From Snuella sedimenti (GTDB taxonomy: Bacteria; Bacteroidota; Bacteroidia; Flavobacteriales; Flavobacteriaceae): a stretch of 64,000 bases of DNA. The stretch covers positions 1 through 64,000 of the forward strand of contig NZ_JAELVQ010000008.1 in the NCBI RefSeq assembly GCF_016428595.1. Direction: 5' to 3'. A program made the position numbers and the translations under genes. Below, piece after piece: positions 27,054 through 38,100 of the stretch. Numbering within the stretch: position 1 is the first letter of the stretch; each line of letters opens with the position of its first letter. Under the pieces are notes generated by a model. That model saw nothing but the letters and a program-made list of their open reading frames with translations. It did not search any database and had not been told where the DNA came from.

Positions 27054-28076
27054 CTAAAACAGTCCTCCTTGAACACCACCTTTTACTCGCCCTAAATGTT
27101 TATAGGCCTGTTCTGTAACTTCACGCCCTCGGGGTGTCCGCATTATAAACCCTTGCTGTATTAAAAAAGGTTCGTAGACTTCTTCAATGGTTTCCGGACT
27201 TTCGCTAACAGCCGTAGCTATGGTTGATATCCCTACAGGACCGCCTTTAAACTTATCTATAATGGTTGATAGAATTTTATTGTCCATTTCATCCAAACCA
27301 TGGGCGTCGACATTTAGTGCTTCCAGGGCAAACTTGGCTATTTTAATGTCTATAGTACCATTACCCTTTATTTGAGCAAAATCCCGTACCCGCCTCAACA
27401 AGGCATTTGCTATTCTGGGAGTTCCCCTGCTTCGCCCAGCAATTTCTATAGCTGCTTCCATAGTAATGGGTGCCTTTAAAATACTGGCACTACGTTGTAC
27501 AATGGTGGTTAACAAATCTGTTTTGTAGTATTGTAGTCGGCTTTGGATACCAAAACGTGCCCGCATTGGGGAGGTTAACAGCCCTGAACGTGTAGTCGCC
27601 CCTATTAAAGTAAAGGGATTTAAGTTTATTTGTACCGACCGTGCATTAGGCCCAGACTCGATCATAATATCAATTTTATAATCTTCCATAGCTGAATATA
27701 AATACTCTTCGACTATGGGACTTAATCGATGGATCTCATCAATAAACAGCACATCGCGTTCTTCTAAGTTGGTAAGTAAGCCTGCTAAATCACCTGGCTT
27801 ATCCAACACAGGTCCTGATGTTACTTTTATCCCCACCTCCAATTCGTTTGCCAAAATATAGGCTAGGGTCGTTTTTCCAAGTCCAGGAGGTCCATGAAAG
27901 AGTGTATGATCGAGGGCTTCTGTTCTTAAGTTTGCAGCCTTAACGAATATCTGAAGGTTCTCCAACACCTGATCTTGTCCTGTAAAATCATTAAAGGACA
28001 GGGGTCTCAACTTTCTTTCAACATCCAACTCTTCTGGTGAAAAATGCTCGTTTGATGGGTCTAGGTTCTCGTTCAT
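27054..28076 (-). CDS. ruvB: Holliday junction DNA helicase RuvB
   Basis: A 340-residue AAA+ motor. Walker A is GPPGLGKTT, Walker B and sensor region [25 protein letters not shown], sensor 1 with the arginine finger [20 protein letters not shown], and a winged-helix C-terminus ([27 protein letters not shown]). It drives branch migration together with RuvA. Length is normal. It is followed by queG after 57 bases. Confidence 0.97.
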   Translation of the reverse strand: MNENLDPSNEHFSPEELDVERKLRPLSFNDFTGQDQVLENLQIFVKAANLRTEALDHTLFHGPPGLGKTTLAYILANELEVGIKVTSGPVLDKPGDLAGLLTNLEERDVLFIDEIHRLSPIVEEYLYSAMEDYKIDIMIESGPNARSVQINLNPFTLIGATTRSGLLTSPMRARFGIQSRLQYYKTDLLTTIVQRSASILKAPITMEAAIEIAGRSRGTPRIANALLRRVRDFAQIKGNGTIDIKIAKFALEALNVDAHGLDEMDNKILSTIIDKFKGGPVGISTIATAVSESPETIEEVYEPFLIQQGFIMRTPRGREVTEQAYKHLGRVKGGVQGGLF

Positions 28077-28084
28077 ATTAAAGC

Positions 28085-28109
28085 CCCTTCGACTGCGCTC
28101 AGGGTGACA
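28085..28109. repeat. Copy of a dispersed flavobacterial intergenic repeat
   Basis: CCCTTCGACTGCGCTCAGGG followed by TGACA lies between ruvB and coxA. Its core CTTCGACTnCGCTCAG matches 13113-13128. Similar words are common between flavobacterial genes; that statement is from memory. Confidence 0.6.
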
Positions 28110-28175
28110 TTTCGTTTCAGTTTAATTTTTTTCTGCCCAACAATGGCAAAAAAAACGACATAAGCAAATATAAAC

Positions 28176-28205
28176 AAAAAGCCTTTCCGAAGTGGAAAGG
28201 CTTTT
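28176..28205 (-). terminator. Terminator at the end of the act-cox operon
   Basis: AAAAGCCTTTCC (28177-28188) and GGAAAGGCTTTT (28194-28205) form a 12-bp stem with a 5-base loop. The minus-strand reading ends in U residues, 48 bases after the coxA stop. Confidence 0.85.
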
Positions 28206-28252
28206 AATTATGTTTTAGTTTCTCGATTAGGAGATTCCTACTTTCGTGTGAA

Positions 28253-30043
28253 TTAATGCTGTAGCTCTTCTTCTCCTTCTTTTAAGGGGACAGTTTGAGG
28301 CACGAAATCTGTATCATGCCCTGGTTTACTGTAATCGTAAGCCCAACGGTATACATGAGGTATTTCACCTGGCCAGTTTCCATGAATGTGCTCTACAGGT
28401 GTTGTCCACTCTAAAGTTGTAGCACTCCAAGGATTCTGTGTTGCTTTCTTTCCGTAAAAAATACTCATAAAAAAGTTATATAAATAAACGATTTGCACTA
28501 CTCCACCTACTAAGGCAAAGATTGTAATGATTACGTTTACATTTGCTAAGTCATCGAATAATGGGAAGTTGCTATTGGTATAATAACGACGAGGTAAACC
28601 TGCCATTCCAATGAAATGCATTGGGAAGAATACACCATAAGCACATACTGCAGTAACCCAGAAATGGATATATCCTAAATTCTTATTTAACATACGTCCG
28701 AACATTTTAGGATACCAATGATAGATTCCTGCAAACATACCGTACAGTGCAGATATTCCCATTACTAAGTGGAAATGCGCTACCACAAAATACGTATCGT
28801 GAACGTTGATATCTAAAGCAGAATCTCCAAGAATAATCCCAGTTAAACCTCCGGTAATAAAGGTAGAAACAAACCCAATAGAAAACAACATAGCTGGATT
28901 CATTTGTAAATTACCCTTCCAAAGTGTCGTAATCCAGTTAAATGCTTTTACTGCTGATGGTATTGCTATCAACAAGGTTGTAAAGGTAAACACAGATCCT
29001 AAGAATGGGTTCATTCCCGAGATAAACATATGGTGTCCCCATACTATTGTTGATAAGAATGCAATGGCTAGAATAGAAGCTATCATCGCGCGATAACCAA
29101 ATATTGGTTTACGTGAGTTTGATGCCATAATTTCTGAAACCAAGCCCATCGCTGGTAAAATTACAATATATACTTCCGGGTGTCCTAAGAACCAGAATAA
29201 GTGTTCAAATAATACTGGTGATCCACCTTGGTAATGTAACACTTCTCCTTGGATAAAAATATCTGACAAGAAAAATGAAGTCCCAAAACTTCTATCCATT
29301 ATTAATAATAATGCTGCTGATAATAATACAGGGAATGATACAACACCAATAACAGCTGTAATAAAGAATGCCCATATAGTTAATGGCAATCGTGTCATAG
29401 ACATCCCTTTGGTACGTAAGTTAAGTACCGTTACTATGTAGTTAAGTGATCCTAATAATGACGAGGCAATGAATATAGCCATGGATACCAACCATAAGGT
29501 CATACCCATCCCAGATCCTCCTTGCGCCATTGGTAAGGCACTTAAAGGCGGATATATTGTCCATCCTGCAGCCGCTGGACCAGCTTCAACGAACAACGAA
29601 ATAACCATGATTATACTTGACAAAAAGAATAACCAATAGGATATCATATTTAAGAACCCAGATGCCATATCCCTTGCTCCAATTTGCAATGGAATTAACA
29701 AGTTACTAAAGGTACCACTTAAACCTGCTGTTAACACAAAGAACACCATAATGGTACCGTGAATGGTAACCAATGCCAAATAAATATCGGCATCCATGAC
29801 GCCATCTGGCGCCCATTTACCTAATAAGGCTTCAAATAATACATTTGGTTCCTCCGGCCAAGCAATTTGCATACGGAACATCATTGACATTAATACACCA
29901 ATAACTCCCATGATAGTACCCGTAATTAGGTACTGCTTTGCAATCATTTTATGGTCCTGACTAAATATATATTTAGTTACAAACGTTTCTTTATGATGAT
30001 GTCCGTGGTCGTCGTGAGCGTGAGTATCTGCGTGTGCTGACAT
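28253..30043 (-). CDS. ctaD: Cytochrome c oxidase subunit I (aa3 type)
   Basis: A 596-residue, about 12-helix heme-copper oxidase subunit. Heme and copper ligands are visible in VTIHGTIMVFF, GHPEVYIVILPAMGLVSE (Cu-linked His and the cross-linked His-x3-Tyr), WGHHMFISGMNP (two Cu ligands), and HDTYFVVAHFHLVMG (heme ligands). The Glu of GHPEVY marks the A-family D-channel type. It reduces oxygen and pumps protons. The N-terminus is histidine-rich (MSAHADTHAHDDHGHHHKET). It is the last gene of the actABCDEF-coxBA run, so it is expected to form a supercomplex with ACIII as in F. johnsoniae. Subunit III is not in the window. Confidence 0.96.
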   Translation of the reverse strand: MSAHADTHAHDDHGHHHKETFVTKYIFSQDHKMIAKQYLITGTIMGVIGVLMSMMFRMQIAWPEEPNVLFEALLGKWAPDGVMDADIYLALVTIHGTIMVFFVLTAGLSGTFSNLLIPLQIGARDMASGFLNMISYWLFFLSSIIMVISLFVEAGPAAAGWTIYPPLSALPMAQGGSGMGMTLWLVSMAIFIASSLLGSLNYIVTVLNLRTKGMSMTRLPLTIWAFFITAVIGVVSFPVLLSAALLLIMDRSFGTSFFLSDIFIQGEVLHYQGGSPVLFEHLFWFLGHPEVYIVILPAMGLVSEIMASNSRKPIFGYRAMIASILAIAFLSTIVWGHHMFISGMNPFLGSVFTFTTLLIAIPSAVKAFNWITTLWKGNLQMNPAMLFSIGFVSTFITGGLTGIILGDSALDINVHDTYFVVAHFHLVMGISALYGMFAGIYHWYPKMFGRMLNKNLGYIHFWVTAVCAYGVFFPMHFIGMAGLPRRYYTNSNFPLFDDLANVNVIITIFALVGGVVQIVYLYNFFMSIFYGKKATQNPWSATTLEWTTPVEHIHGNWPGEIPHVYRWAYDYSKPGHDTDFVPQTVPLKEGEEELQH

Positions 30044-30067
30044 AATCTTATATCGTTTTATCTTTTT

Positions 30068-31135
30068 TTAGTTAATTAAAGAGTTTTTGAATTCTTTTTG
30101 TTGCTTAATCCAAGCATCGTATTCTTCCTGTGTTTCTACGATTATCTTCATTTGCATATTGTAGTGAGACTTTCCACAAATTTTATTACATAACAACAAG
30201 TAGTCAAACTCATAACGATCTAAAGGCTCTTCTCCTTTAGCAACAAGTGGTTTACTGTTTTCAACTCTTATTTTATTAATGTTAGCTACTTTTTCGACCA
30301 TGTCAGGATTTTGACGCATCTCGGCAGTCGTAACAGTAGGTGTAAATCCAAATTGGGTAATCATACCAGGCACACAGTTCATTTGCGCTCTAAAATGAGG
30401 CATATAAGCTGAGTGTAATACATCTTGGGAACGCATTTTAAACAACACTGGCTTACCTACTGGTAAATGCAATTCGGTTGTAATGACATCGTCTTGCGCA
30501 TTTGGATCGGATTCGTCCAAACCTAATATATTGGCGCGGTCTATATCGATTAAACGCACATTGGCTTTACCTAACGTATTATCGGCTCCTGCATATCTGG
30601 CTTTCCAGTTAAACTGTTGAGCATACAATTCTACAATTAGCGGATCTTCACTTTCATCGACTCCCATAATGTTAATCCATGTGTTTAATCCATAAATAAT
30701 TAAACCTGCTAAAACAATTACCGGAATAATAGTCCATATAGCCTCTAGTTTATTGTTATCTGCAAAGAACAGCGCTTTTTTACCTTTTTCACCCTTGTAT
30801 TTAAAAGCAAAATAGTGTAATAAAAACTGTGTGATAGTTTGTACTATAAAGATAATTACCAATGAGATAATCATCAAGTTATCTATTGTTGGTCCATGCT
30901 CGGAAGCAGAGTTTGACAATAATGGTAAGTCTCCCCATTTAACAAAGCATACAATGGTAATAATATAAATGAAAGCTAAAAAGCCCATCATTAAGTATCC
31001 ATTTAAGGTATTATCCTTGTCATTGGCTACCTGCGTATTTTCACTTCTAGCTTGAGCCAGATCGAAAATCTTTACCATTTGCCAAATGGCAACTAAAATA
31101 AATACTAAAACTATAATTGTTAATAAAGCAGTCAT
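30068..31135 (-). CDS. ctaC: Cytochrome c oxidase subunit II
   Basis: A 355-residue protein with three hydrophobic N-terminal segments (about 4-20, 48-66, 82-108), a TM near 138-155, and a periplasmic cupredoxin domain. The CuA site is present: HSAYMPHF supplies the first His, and CNKICGKSHYNM gives Cys-x3-Cys-x3-His-x2-Met. It takes electrons from cytochrome c domains of ACIII and passes them to subunit I. It lies 24 bases before coxA and 28 bases after actF. Confidence 0.95.
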   Translation of the reverse strand: MTALLTIIVLVFILVAIWQMVKIFDLAQARSENTQVANDKDNTLNGYLMMGFLAFIYIITIVCFVKWGDLPLLSNSASEHGPTIDNLMIISLVIIFIVQTITQFLLHYFAFKYKGEKGKKALFFADNNKLEAIWTIIPVIVLAGLIIYGLNTWINIMGVDESEDPLIVELYAQQFNWKARYAGADNTLGKANVRLIDIDRANILGLDESDPNAQDDVITTELHLPVGKPVLFKMRSQDVLHSAYMPHFRAQMNCVPGMITQFGFTPTVTTAEMRQNPDMVEKVANINKIRVENSKPLVAKGEEPLDRYEFDYLLLCNKICGKSHYNMQMKIIVETQEEYDAWIKQQKEFKNSLIN

Positions 31136-31163
31136 TGGTATCGTTCGTCTTTATATATCTTAA

Positions 31164-32519
31164 TTAATAATGAAATTCTTTACTCTCTTTTAATAGTGGG
31201 TTTCCTTTTGCTAATAACGGAGCTTTTGTTAGCGCCGTAAATACAACAAATATAAATAACCCGGCAAAAAGTAAAACGGCTCCTATTTCTGGTACACCTA
31301 TAAACCATCTGTCTCCCACGGTAGCTGGCATTATCATATTGAAAATATCAATATAATGCCCTACTAATATTACTAAACCAGATAGAACAACAAACCATGG
31401 TACACGTTTATAATCGGCATTCATTAATAATAGTATAGGGAACACAAAATTCATGGCAACCATACCTAAAAATGGCAACTTATAATCTTGAAAACGTGTT
31501 ACAAAATATGTTACTTCTTCTGGTATATTTGAGTACCATATAAGCATGAATTGAGAGAACCATAAATAGGTCCAAAAAATACTGAATGCAAACATGAATT
31601 TAGCAACATCATGCAAATGGTTTTCGTTAACAAACTCTAAGTGCCCCTTAGATTTTAAGTATAGGGTAACGAGTGCTATTACAGTAATACCACTTACAAA
31701 CATACTAGCAAATACGTACCATCCAAACAAAGTAGAGAACCAGTGGGGATCTACACTCATAATCCAGTCCCAAGACATCATTGACTCTGTATAAATAAAG
31801 AACACTAAAAATGCCGCCGCAATACGGAATGACTTTTTATAGTTACTATTATCTTCAGCGTTATCTTGAGCAATTGAAAATTTACGTGCAAAATGACGGT
31901 ATAAACTCCATCCTCCAATAAAAATAAGTGCACGGATGATAAATCCTGTTTTGTTTAACCAACCCGCTTTTCCTGCTACTAGTGCATCGAAATGCTCACT
32001 TTCTGGATTTACCATATCTGGGTTCATCCAAACAAATAAATGATCGCCTGCAGCTATGGCTATTGCCAATACTATTAATGCGCCTGGTAATAAATAAGCT
32101 GTGATACCTTCCATAACCCTAAACAGTACAGGAGACCAACCAGCTTGGGATGCAAACTGAATAGCATAAAAAGCCAGAACACCTAGAGCAATCATCATAA
32201 AGAAAAATGCCGCTACGTATAATGCAGCGTAAGGTCTGTTGTGAATTTGGTGCATCACGTGTTCTGCATGTTCATCACCATGATGCGCACTCTCTGCTCC
32301 ATGTGCTTCTGTAGCAGCATGAGCGTTGTCATGTCCTTCAGTTTCATGCGTTGCTTCTGCTGCATGTCCGCCACCGTGATGTGAAACTTCTTCAGAAAGC
32401 ATCGTTTTAACTTCTTCTAAAGATTTATGAGATGTCATAAAACCATATCCAACACCTAACAATCCTAAAACCATTAGAATGATAGAAAATGTCTTTAACT
32501 TACTTGAAAATGTGTACAT
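31164..32519 (-). CDS. actF: Alternative complex III subunit ActF
   Basis: A 451-residue membrane protein with about ten helices, of the NrfD-like quinol:cytochrome c oxidoreductase type. Between the first helix (residues about 11-28) and the second (about 97-122) is a loop with over a dozen histidines (HHGGGHAAEATHETEGHD, then AESAHHGDEHAEH). ActF is the second, shorter NrfD-like subunit of ACIII and helps form the proton path. It sits in the conserved order ActE-ActF-CoxB. Length is normal for flavobacterial ActF. Confidence 0.92.
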   Translation of the reverse strand: MYTFSSKLKTFSIILMVLGLLGVGYGFMTSHKSLEEVKTMLSEEVSHHGGGHAAEATHETEGHDNAHAATEAHGAESAHHGDEHAEHVMHQIHNRPYAALYVAAFFFMMIALGVLAFYAIQFASQAGWSPVLFRVMEGITAYLLPGALIVLAIAIAAGDHLFVWMNPDMVNPESEHFDALVAGKAGWLNKTGFIIRALIFIGGWSLYRHFARKFSIAQDNAEDNSNYKKSFRIAAAFLVFFIYTESMMSWDWIMSVDPHWFSTLFGWYVFASMFVSGITVIALVTLYLKSKGHLEFVNENHLHDVAKFMFAFSIFWTYLWFSQFMLIWYSNIPEEVTYFVTRFQDYKLPFLGMVAMNFVFPILLLMNADYKRVPWFVVLSGLVILVGHYIDIFNMIMPATVGDRWFIGVPEIGAVLLFAGLFIFVVFTALTKAPLLAKGNPLLKESKEFHY

Positions 32520-32541
32520 ATCTATAATAATCTTATCTGTC

Positions 32542-33093
32542 TTACTTTTCTAAATCTGCTTTCAACTTTAACACGTATGCTACCACTTGCCAACGCTCCT
32601 CTTCCTGTAATTGGTTAGCATAAGAACCCATCGCGTTTTTACCGTAATAAATGGTATGGTAAATACTTCCTTCTGTAATGGCTCTACCCGCATCATCATA
32701 ACTTGGGATACCCAATATCTTTTCACGTTTCACCAAATTTCCTTGACCTTTACCTTTATTGCCATGACAAATGCCGCAATAGATATCATATAATTCTTTA
32801 CCTCTTACCAGATCTACTTGTGTAGAGTCTAAAGGTGACTTTAATGTTTCTTTAGCTAACAAATAGCCTTCTGTTGTACCTGGTATATCGAATGGTATAA
32901 AACCTCTTGCTATGGAACCTTCAGCTGGTAATTGAGCTTCTACTCCGTTTGGGAAAGCAGCTTCGCCGTAAGTTTCATAACCTGCAGACTCATACATATT
33001 AGGCATAAACTGGTAATTAGGCGCTGTATCTTTTTTACATGATACAGATACTAAAACGACTGCTAATACTAATGTTTTAATTAAGCTTTTCAT
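32542..33093 (-). CDS. actE: Alternative complex III subunit ActE (monoheme cytochrome c lipoprotein)
   Basis: A 183-residue lipoprotein (lipobox VSVSC, Cys19) with one c-type heme site CGICH followed by GNKGKGQGN, and a probable axial Met in KNAMGSYANQL. It should pass electrons from ActA to the oxidase or soluble cytochrome c at the periplasmic face. It lies 22 bases before actF and 8 bases after actD. Confidence 0.94.
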   Translation of the reverse strand: MKSLIKTLVLAVVLVSVSCKKDTAPNYQFMPNMYESAGYETYGEAAFPNGVEAQLPAEGSIARGFIPFDIPGTTEGYLLAKETLKSPLDSTQVDLVRGKELYDIYCGICHGNKGKGQGNLVKREKILGIPSYDDAGRAITEGSIYHTIYYGKNAMGSYANQLQEEERWQVVAYVLKLKADLEK

Positions 33094-33101
33094 ATCTGTT
33101 A

Positions 33102-33632
33102 TTAATGGGCTTTATCAACTAAATTAATTTCTACTGCACCTGTTTCTTTAAGTAAACCTTGTAATGCTTCTTCATTATTGTTAACAGCGATCTCCATTAA
33201 GAAGTGATCGTCTGTTGTTCTTGGATCTGGGTTTTCAGCATCTTTAAAAGGCCACATTCTACTGCGTAGGTAAAACGTAATTACCATTAAATGCGCTGCA
33301 AAAAATACTGTTAACTCAAACATGATAGGCACAAAGGCCGGCATGTTTTCTAAATAACTAAAACTTGGTTTACCACCTATGTTTTGCGGCCAATCTTCAA
33401 TCATGATAAAATTCATCATAACAATGGCTACTGTTAAACCTATTAAACCATAGATAAAGGCTGTAATCGCAATACGTGTTGGCGCCAAGCCCATAGCTTT
33501 GTCTAATCCGTGAACTGGAAAAGGTGTATATATCTCTTCTATATGATATCTTTCGGCTTTAACTTTCTTAACAGCCGACATTAAAATATCATCATCTGTA
33601 TAAATAGCGTGAATTACTTTTGAAGCTTCCAT
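33102..33632 (-). CDS. actD: Alternative complex III subunit ActD (DUF3341)
   Basis: A 176-residue protein with two transmembrane helices (about 55-75 and 102-122), typical of DUF3341, with the N-terminal pattern IEEIYTPFPVHGLDKAMGLAPTR. It is a structural subunit of ACIII without cofactor. Gaps to actC (9 bases) and actE (8 bases) show tight operon linkage. Confidence 0.94.
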   Translation of the reverse strand: MEASKVIHAIYTDDDILMSAVKKVKAERYHIEEIYTPFPVHGLDKAMGLAPTRIAITAFIYGLIGLTVAIVMMNFIMIEDWPQNIGGKPSFSYLENMPAFVPIMFELTVFFAAHLMVITFYLRSRMWPFKDAENPDPRTTDDHFLMEIAVNNNEEALQGLLKETGAVEINLVDKAH

Positions 33633-33641
33633 ATGCTACTT

Positions 33642-35093
33642 TTAGTTTTTTGTTTCTTTATTATTATCTCCAGAGGTTCTTGGATCTGCTCCAGTTCCAA
33701 CTAAGCTGTTCCCCGCTTCCCTTATTTTCTTATAACGCTCTCCAGAAGATTTCAAAATAGTTTTCACCTCTGCCTGTGCAATTACAGGGAATGTGCGCGA
33801 ATACAATAAGAATAAGACAAAGAAGAATCCAATCGTACCTATAAAAATACCAATATCTACAAATGTTGGTGAGAACATTGTCCACGAAGATGGTAAGTAA
33901 TCTCGGTGTAATGATGTTACAATGATAACAAAACGCTCAAACCACATCCCTATATTTACAACAATAGAAATAAAGAATGAGAACATGATACTAGTACGTA
34001 ACTTTTTAAACCACATAAACTGTGGAGAGAATACGTTACAAGTCATCATAGCCCAGTACGCCCACCAGTAAGGTCCAGTTGCTCTATTTAAGAACGCATA
34101 CTGTTCGTATTCTACACCAGAATACCAAGCAATAAATAACTCTGTAATATAAGCTACACCAACAATAGAACCAGTAATCATGATTACAATGTTCATTAAC
34201 TCGATGTGCTGTACTGTAATATAAGCTTCTAAGTTACACACTTTTCTCATAATGATAAGCAAAGTATTTACCATTGCGAATCCTGAGAATACGGCACCTG
34301 CAACAAAGTAAGGAGGGAAAATGGTAGTGTGCCATCCCGGAATTACCGACGTTGCGAAGTCAAATGATACAATGGTATGTACAGAAAGTACTAAGGGTGT
34401 TGCTAAACCTGCTAATACCAATGATACTTCCTCAAAACGTTGCCAATCTTTAGCACGACCTGACCAACCAAAACTCAACAAAGCATAAATTTTCTTTTGA
34501 AATGGTTTAATAGCACGGTCTCTAAGCATTGCAAAATCGGGTAATAAACCAGTCCACCAGAACACTAATGATACCGATAAATAAGTTGAAATTGCAAACA
34601 CGTCCCAAAGTAATGGCGAATTAAAGTTTACCCATAGCGACCCGAATTGGTTTGGTATTGGTAACACCCAATAACCCAACCAAGGACGTCCCATGTGTAT
34701 AATAGGGAATAATCCAGCTTGTACTACCGAGAAGATAGTCATTGCTTCTGCAGAACGGTTAATTGCCATTCTCCATTTTTGACGGAAGAGTAATAATACT
34801 GCAGAAATAAGTGTTCCTGCGTGACCAATACCTACCCACCAAACGAAGTTAGTAATATCCCAGGCCCAACCTACGGTTTTGTTCAAACCCCAAGTTCCTA
34901 TACCTGTTGATATGGTATAAATTATACATCCAATTCCCCAAAGAAAAGCGACAAGTGAGATAGAGAATACTATCCACCACGCTTTGTTGGCTTGTCCTTC
35001 TACAGGTCTTGCTACATCCACAGTAACGTCGTGGTATGATTTTTCACCTGCAACTAAAGGTCTTCTAATAGGTGCTTCGTAATGAGACGCCAT
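33642..35093 (-). CDS. actC: Alternative complex III subunit ActC (NrfD-like quinol oxidase)
   Basis: A 483-residue integral membrane protein with about ten helices of the NrfD/PsrC fold. Marker regions are GINWINFVWWVG-like VGWAWDITNFVWWVGIGHAG and LSVHTIVSFDFATSVIPGWHTTIFPPYF, where quinol binds near the FeS subunit ActB. It oxidises menaquinol. It lies 84 bases after actB; that gap holds only AT-rich inverted repeats. Confidence 0.95.
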   Translation of the reverse strand: MASHYEAPIRRPLVAGEKSYHDVTVDVARPVEGQANKAWWIVFSISLVAFLWGIGCIIYTISTGIGTWGLNKTVGWAWDITNFVWWVGIGHAGTLISAVLLLFRQKWRMAINRSAEAMTIFSVVQAGLFPIIHMGRPWLGYWVLPIPNQFGSLWVNFNSPLLWDVFAISTYLSVSLVFWWTGLLPDFAMLRDRAIKPFQKKIYALLSFGWSGRAKDWQRFEEVSLVLAGLATPLVLSVHTIVSFDFATSVIPGWHTTIFPPYFVAGAVFSGFAMVNTLLIIMRKVCNLEAYITVQHIELMNIVIMITGSIVGVAYITELFIAWYSGVEYEQYAFLNRATGPYWWAYWAMMTCNVFSPQFMWFKKLRTSIMFSFFISIVVNIGMWFERFVIIVTSLHRDYLPSSWTMFSPTFVDIGIFIGTIGFFFVLFLLYSRTFPVIAQAEVKTILKSSGERYKKIREAGNSLVGTGADPRTSGDNNKETKN

Positions 35094-35177
35094 TTTTTAT
35101 TGTTTAAATGTTTATGCGTTTAAAAGTTTAAAGTTGTATTGCTTTTCAACTTTTTACTATTTAACTTTTTACTTAAT

Positions 35178-38100
35178 TTATGCTTCGGTTGTATTTCTCA
35201 CTTTTGTTTGATACATCACATTAGGTTTTGTTCCAACGTGCTCTAACAAGTGATACATACGATTATCTTCTTTAAGCTCTGCAACTTTACTGTGCTTATC
35301 GTTGATGTCCCCAAATACCATTGCACCATTGCTACATGCAGCAGAACAAGCTGTTTGGAATTCACCATCTTTAATTTCACGTCCGTCACGTTTTGCGTCA
35401 AGGATTGTCTTCTGTGTCATTTGGATACACATAGAACATTTTTCCATAACACCACGAGAACGTACTACAACATCTGGGTTTAATACCATACGTCCTAGAT
35501 CATCGTTCATATGGTAATCGAACTCATCGTTTCCATTGTATAAGAACCAGTTGAAACGACGCACTTTATATGGACAGTTGTTTGCACAATATCTAGTACC
35601 TACACAACGGTTGTATGCCATGTGGTTTTGACCTTGACGACCATGTGATGTTGCCGCTACTGGACAAACGGTTTCACAAGGTGCATGGTTACAATGCTGG
35701 CACATGACTGGTTGGAATGCTACTTGCGGATTAGCAGAGGCTTTTTCCATTTCGCCAAACTCACTTAATGAGCTACCTAAACCAGAAATGTTATCTTTTT
35801 TAGCATCATCACCTTCAAAAGATTCTTCAGATGAATAATATCTATCTATTCGCAACCAATGCATATCACGGCTACGTCTTACTTCTGTCTTTCCTACAAC
35901 AGGCACGTTGTTTTCTGAATGACACGCAATAACACATGCGCCACATCCTGTACAAGCATTTAAATCGATCGATAAGTTAAAGTGATGCCCTATAGAGCGA
36001 TCAAACTCATCCCAAAGATCTACATCTGGTGATGTAACTGGTGTTTCCTGATGATTTAAAGACACAACAGGAACAGCATTCCAATGCTTTTTATCTTTTG
36101 TATTGAATATCTCTAAAGTTGTTTCCTTGATGATATCGCCACGTCCCATTAAGGTGTTGTGCAACTGAACTGAAGCAAATTCATGCTCCCCAGATGCAAC
36201 CTCAATAGAAACAGATTGTACATTGTTAAAATTTTGGTATAAAGGATAGGCATTAACCCCTGTTTGCATTTCAGATTTTAATCCATTTGTCTTCCCATAA
36301 CCAAAAGCCAATCCTACAGAACCTTTTGCTTGTCCTGGCTGAATCATTATCGGAGCAGTTACTGTAACACCATTTACTGTTACATTAGCATAACTCCCGT
36401 TTAAGGCACCATTTGCAACATGTTTGTTTATTAAGCCTAGTGCATCAGCGTCTGCTTTAGAAATGGTTAAATAGTTATCCCATGACACTCTTGTAATAGG
36501 GTCTGGAAATTCTTGTAACCATGGGTTGTTGGCTTGTTGGCCATCACCCATACCTGTTTTGGTATACAGTGTTAATTCTAAACCTGCATTTGATTTAGCT
36601 GATGCTGCTAATGCTTTGGCTGCATTTCCTGATGGCGTATTGGCTACTTCCTCTACTGTTGAAGTTGCTTCTTCTTCTGTAGCAAGGGTTCCAACAAACA
36701 TCCCATCATGTAATGCCTTGTTAAAAGAACTTCCACCTAAAATAGTCGTTCCCCAGGTTTCTTTAATATAATCGTGGTAAGAACTGTCGTTTCCTGTCCA
36801 CTTTAATAAAGCATCCTGGAACTGTCTTGTATCAAACAAGGGACGAATGGTTGGCTGTGTTAAGCCATAATGTCCTTTTTTAAGTTCTACATCACCCCAA
36901 GACTCTAAGTAGTGTGGCGCTGCAGCGATATACTGTGTTAAGGATGAGGTTTCGTCTTCTTTCATTGAGAAAGCAACAGATAATTCTGTTTTCTTCAAAC
37001 CTTCAGCAAAGTCAGCAGCATTAGGTAAGGTATACATTGGATTCACACCACTCATGATGATCGCTCCAACGGTACCTGCTTTCATATCGCTAATCAACTT
37101 AGCTACTGCCTTATCGTTTCCTTGTCTTGTTTTTATTGGTGTTTTAGGGTCAAAAGCCTGACTTCCTAAGTATTCATTAATTTCAAATACAACTGTTTGC
37201 GCATTTACATCTTGAATACCGGTAACAACTACCCCTTTATTTCCAGCTTTTTTAAGTTGGTCTGCAGCACTTTTTACTGCTGTTTCAACTGCTTCTGGCA
37301 AGTTTCCTGAAACGGCTCCACCAACAACATAAGCATACAACTTAGCTAATGCTAATTTTTGCTCACTTGGCGTTAAAGGCACTCGTTTATCTGCATTGGC
37401 ACCAGAAAGTGTCATGTTCGATTCAAACTGAACATGTCGTGACATTTTACCATGATCTGGTATTCTGTTTTTAGAATACCCTGCATCAAATCCGCCACCT
37501 TGCCAATCACCTAAGAAATCGGCTCCAACAGAAACAATGGTCATCGCCTTTGCAAAATCGTAATTTGCCAATCCACGCTCGCCATATTTAGCTTGGTATG
37601 CGTCTAATGCTGCAGATTCTGAAACAGCATCGTACACTACATGACGTACATTACCATACTTCTCTTTAAATTCTGCAACCAGTTTACTTGTGGATGGGCT
37701 GGCAAACGTTTGTGTTAATAACACAATATCTTTACCTGATGCCTTAAGCGCTGTTAATTTTGAGGCGGTTTCAGCATCAAAATCACTCCAAGAAATTGAC
37801 TCTCCATCTTTTCTAGGCCCTTGTACTCTTAAACTATCATACAATCCTAAAACAGAAGCATTCACTCTGGCATTGGCATTACCGTTAGTAGCGGCCAGTG
37901 TATTGTTTTCAATTTTAATTGGACGCCCTTCTCTAGTTTTAACTAAAACACTTGCAAAATCATATCCATCAGCTATGGTCGTTGCATAATAATTAGCGAC
38001 ACCTGGAATAATTTCTTGAGGCTGTACAACATAAGGTATTGATTTAACAACTGGCCCTTCACAAGCAGCCAATGAAGCTGCTGCTGTACTAAAACCTACA

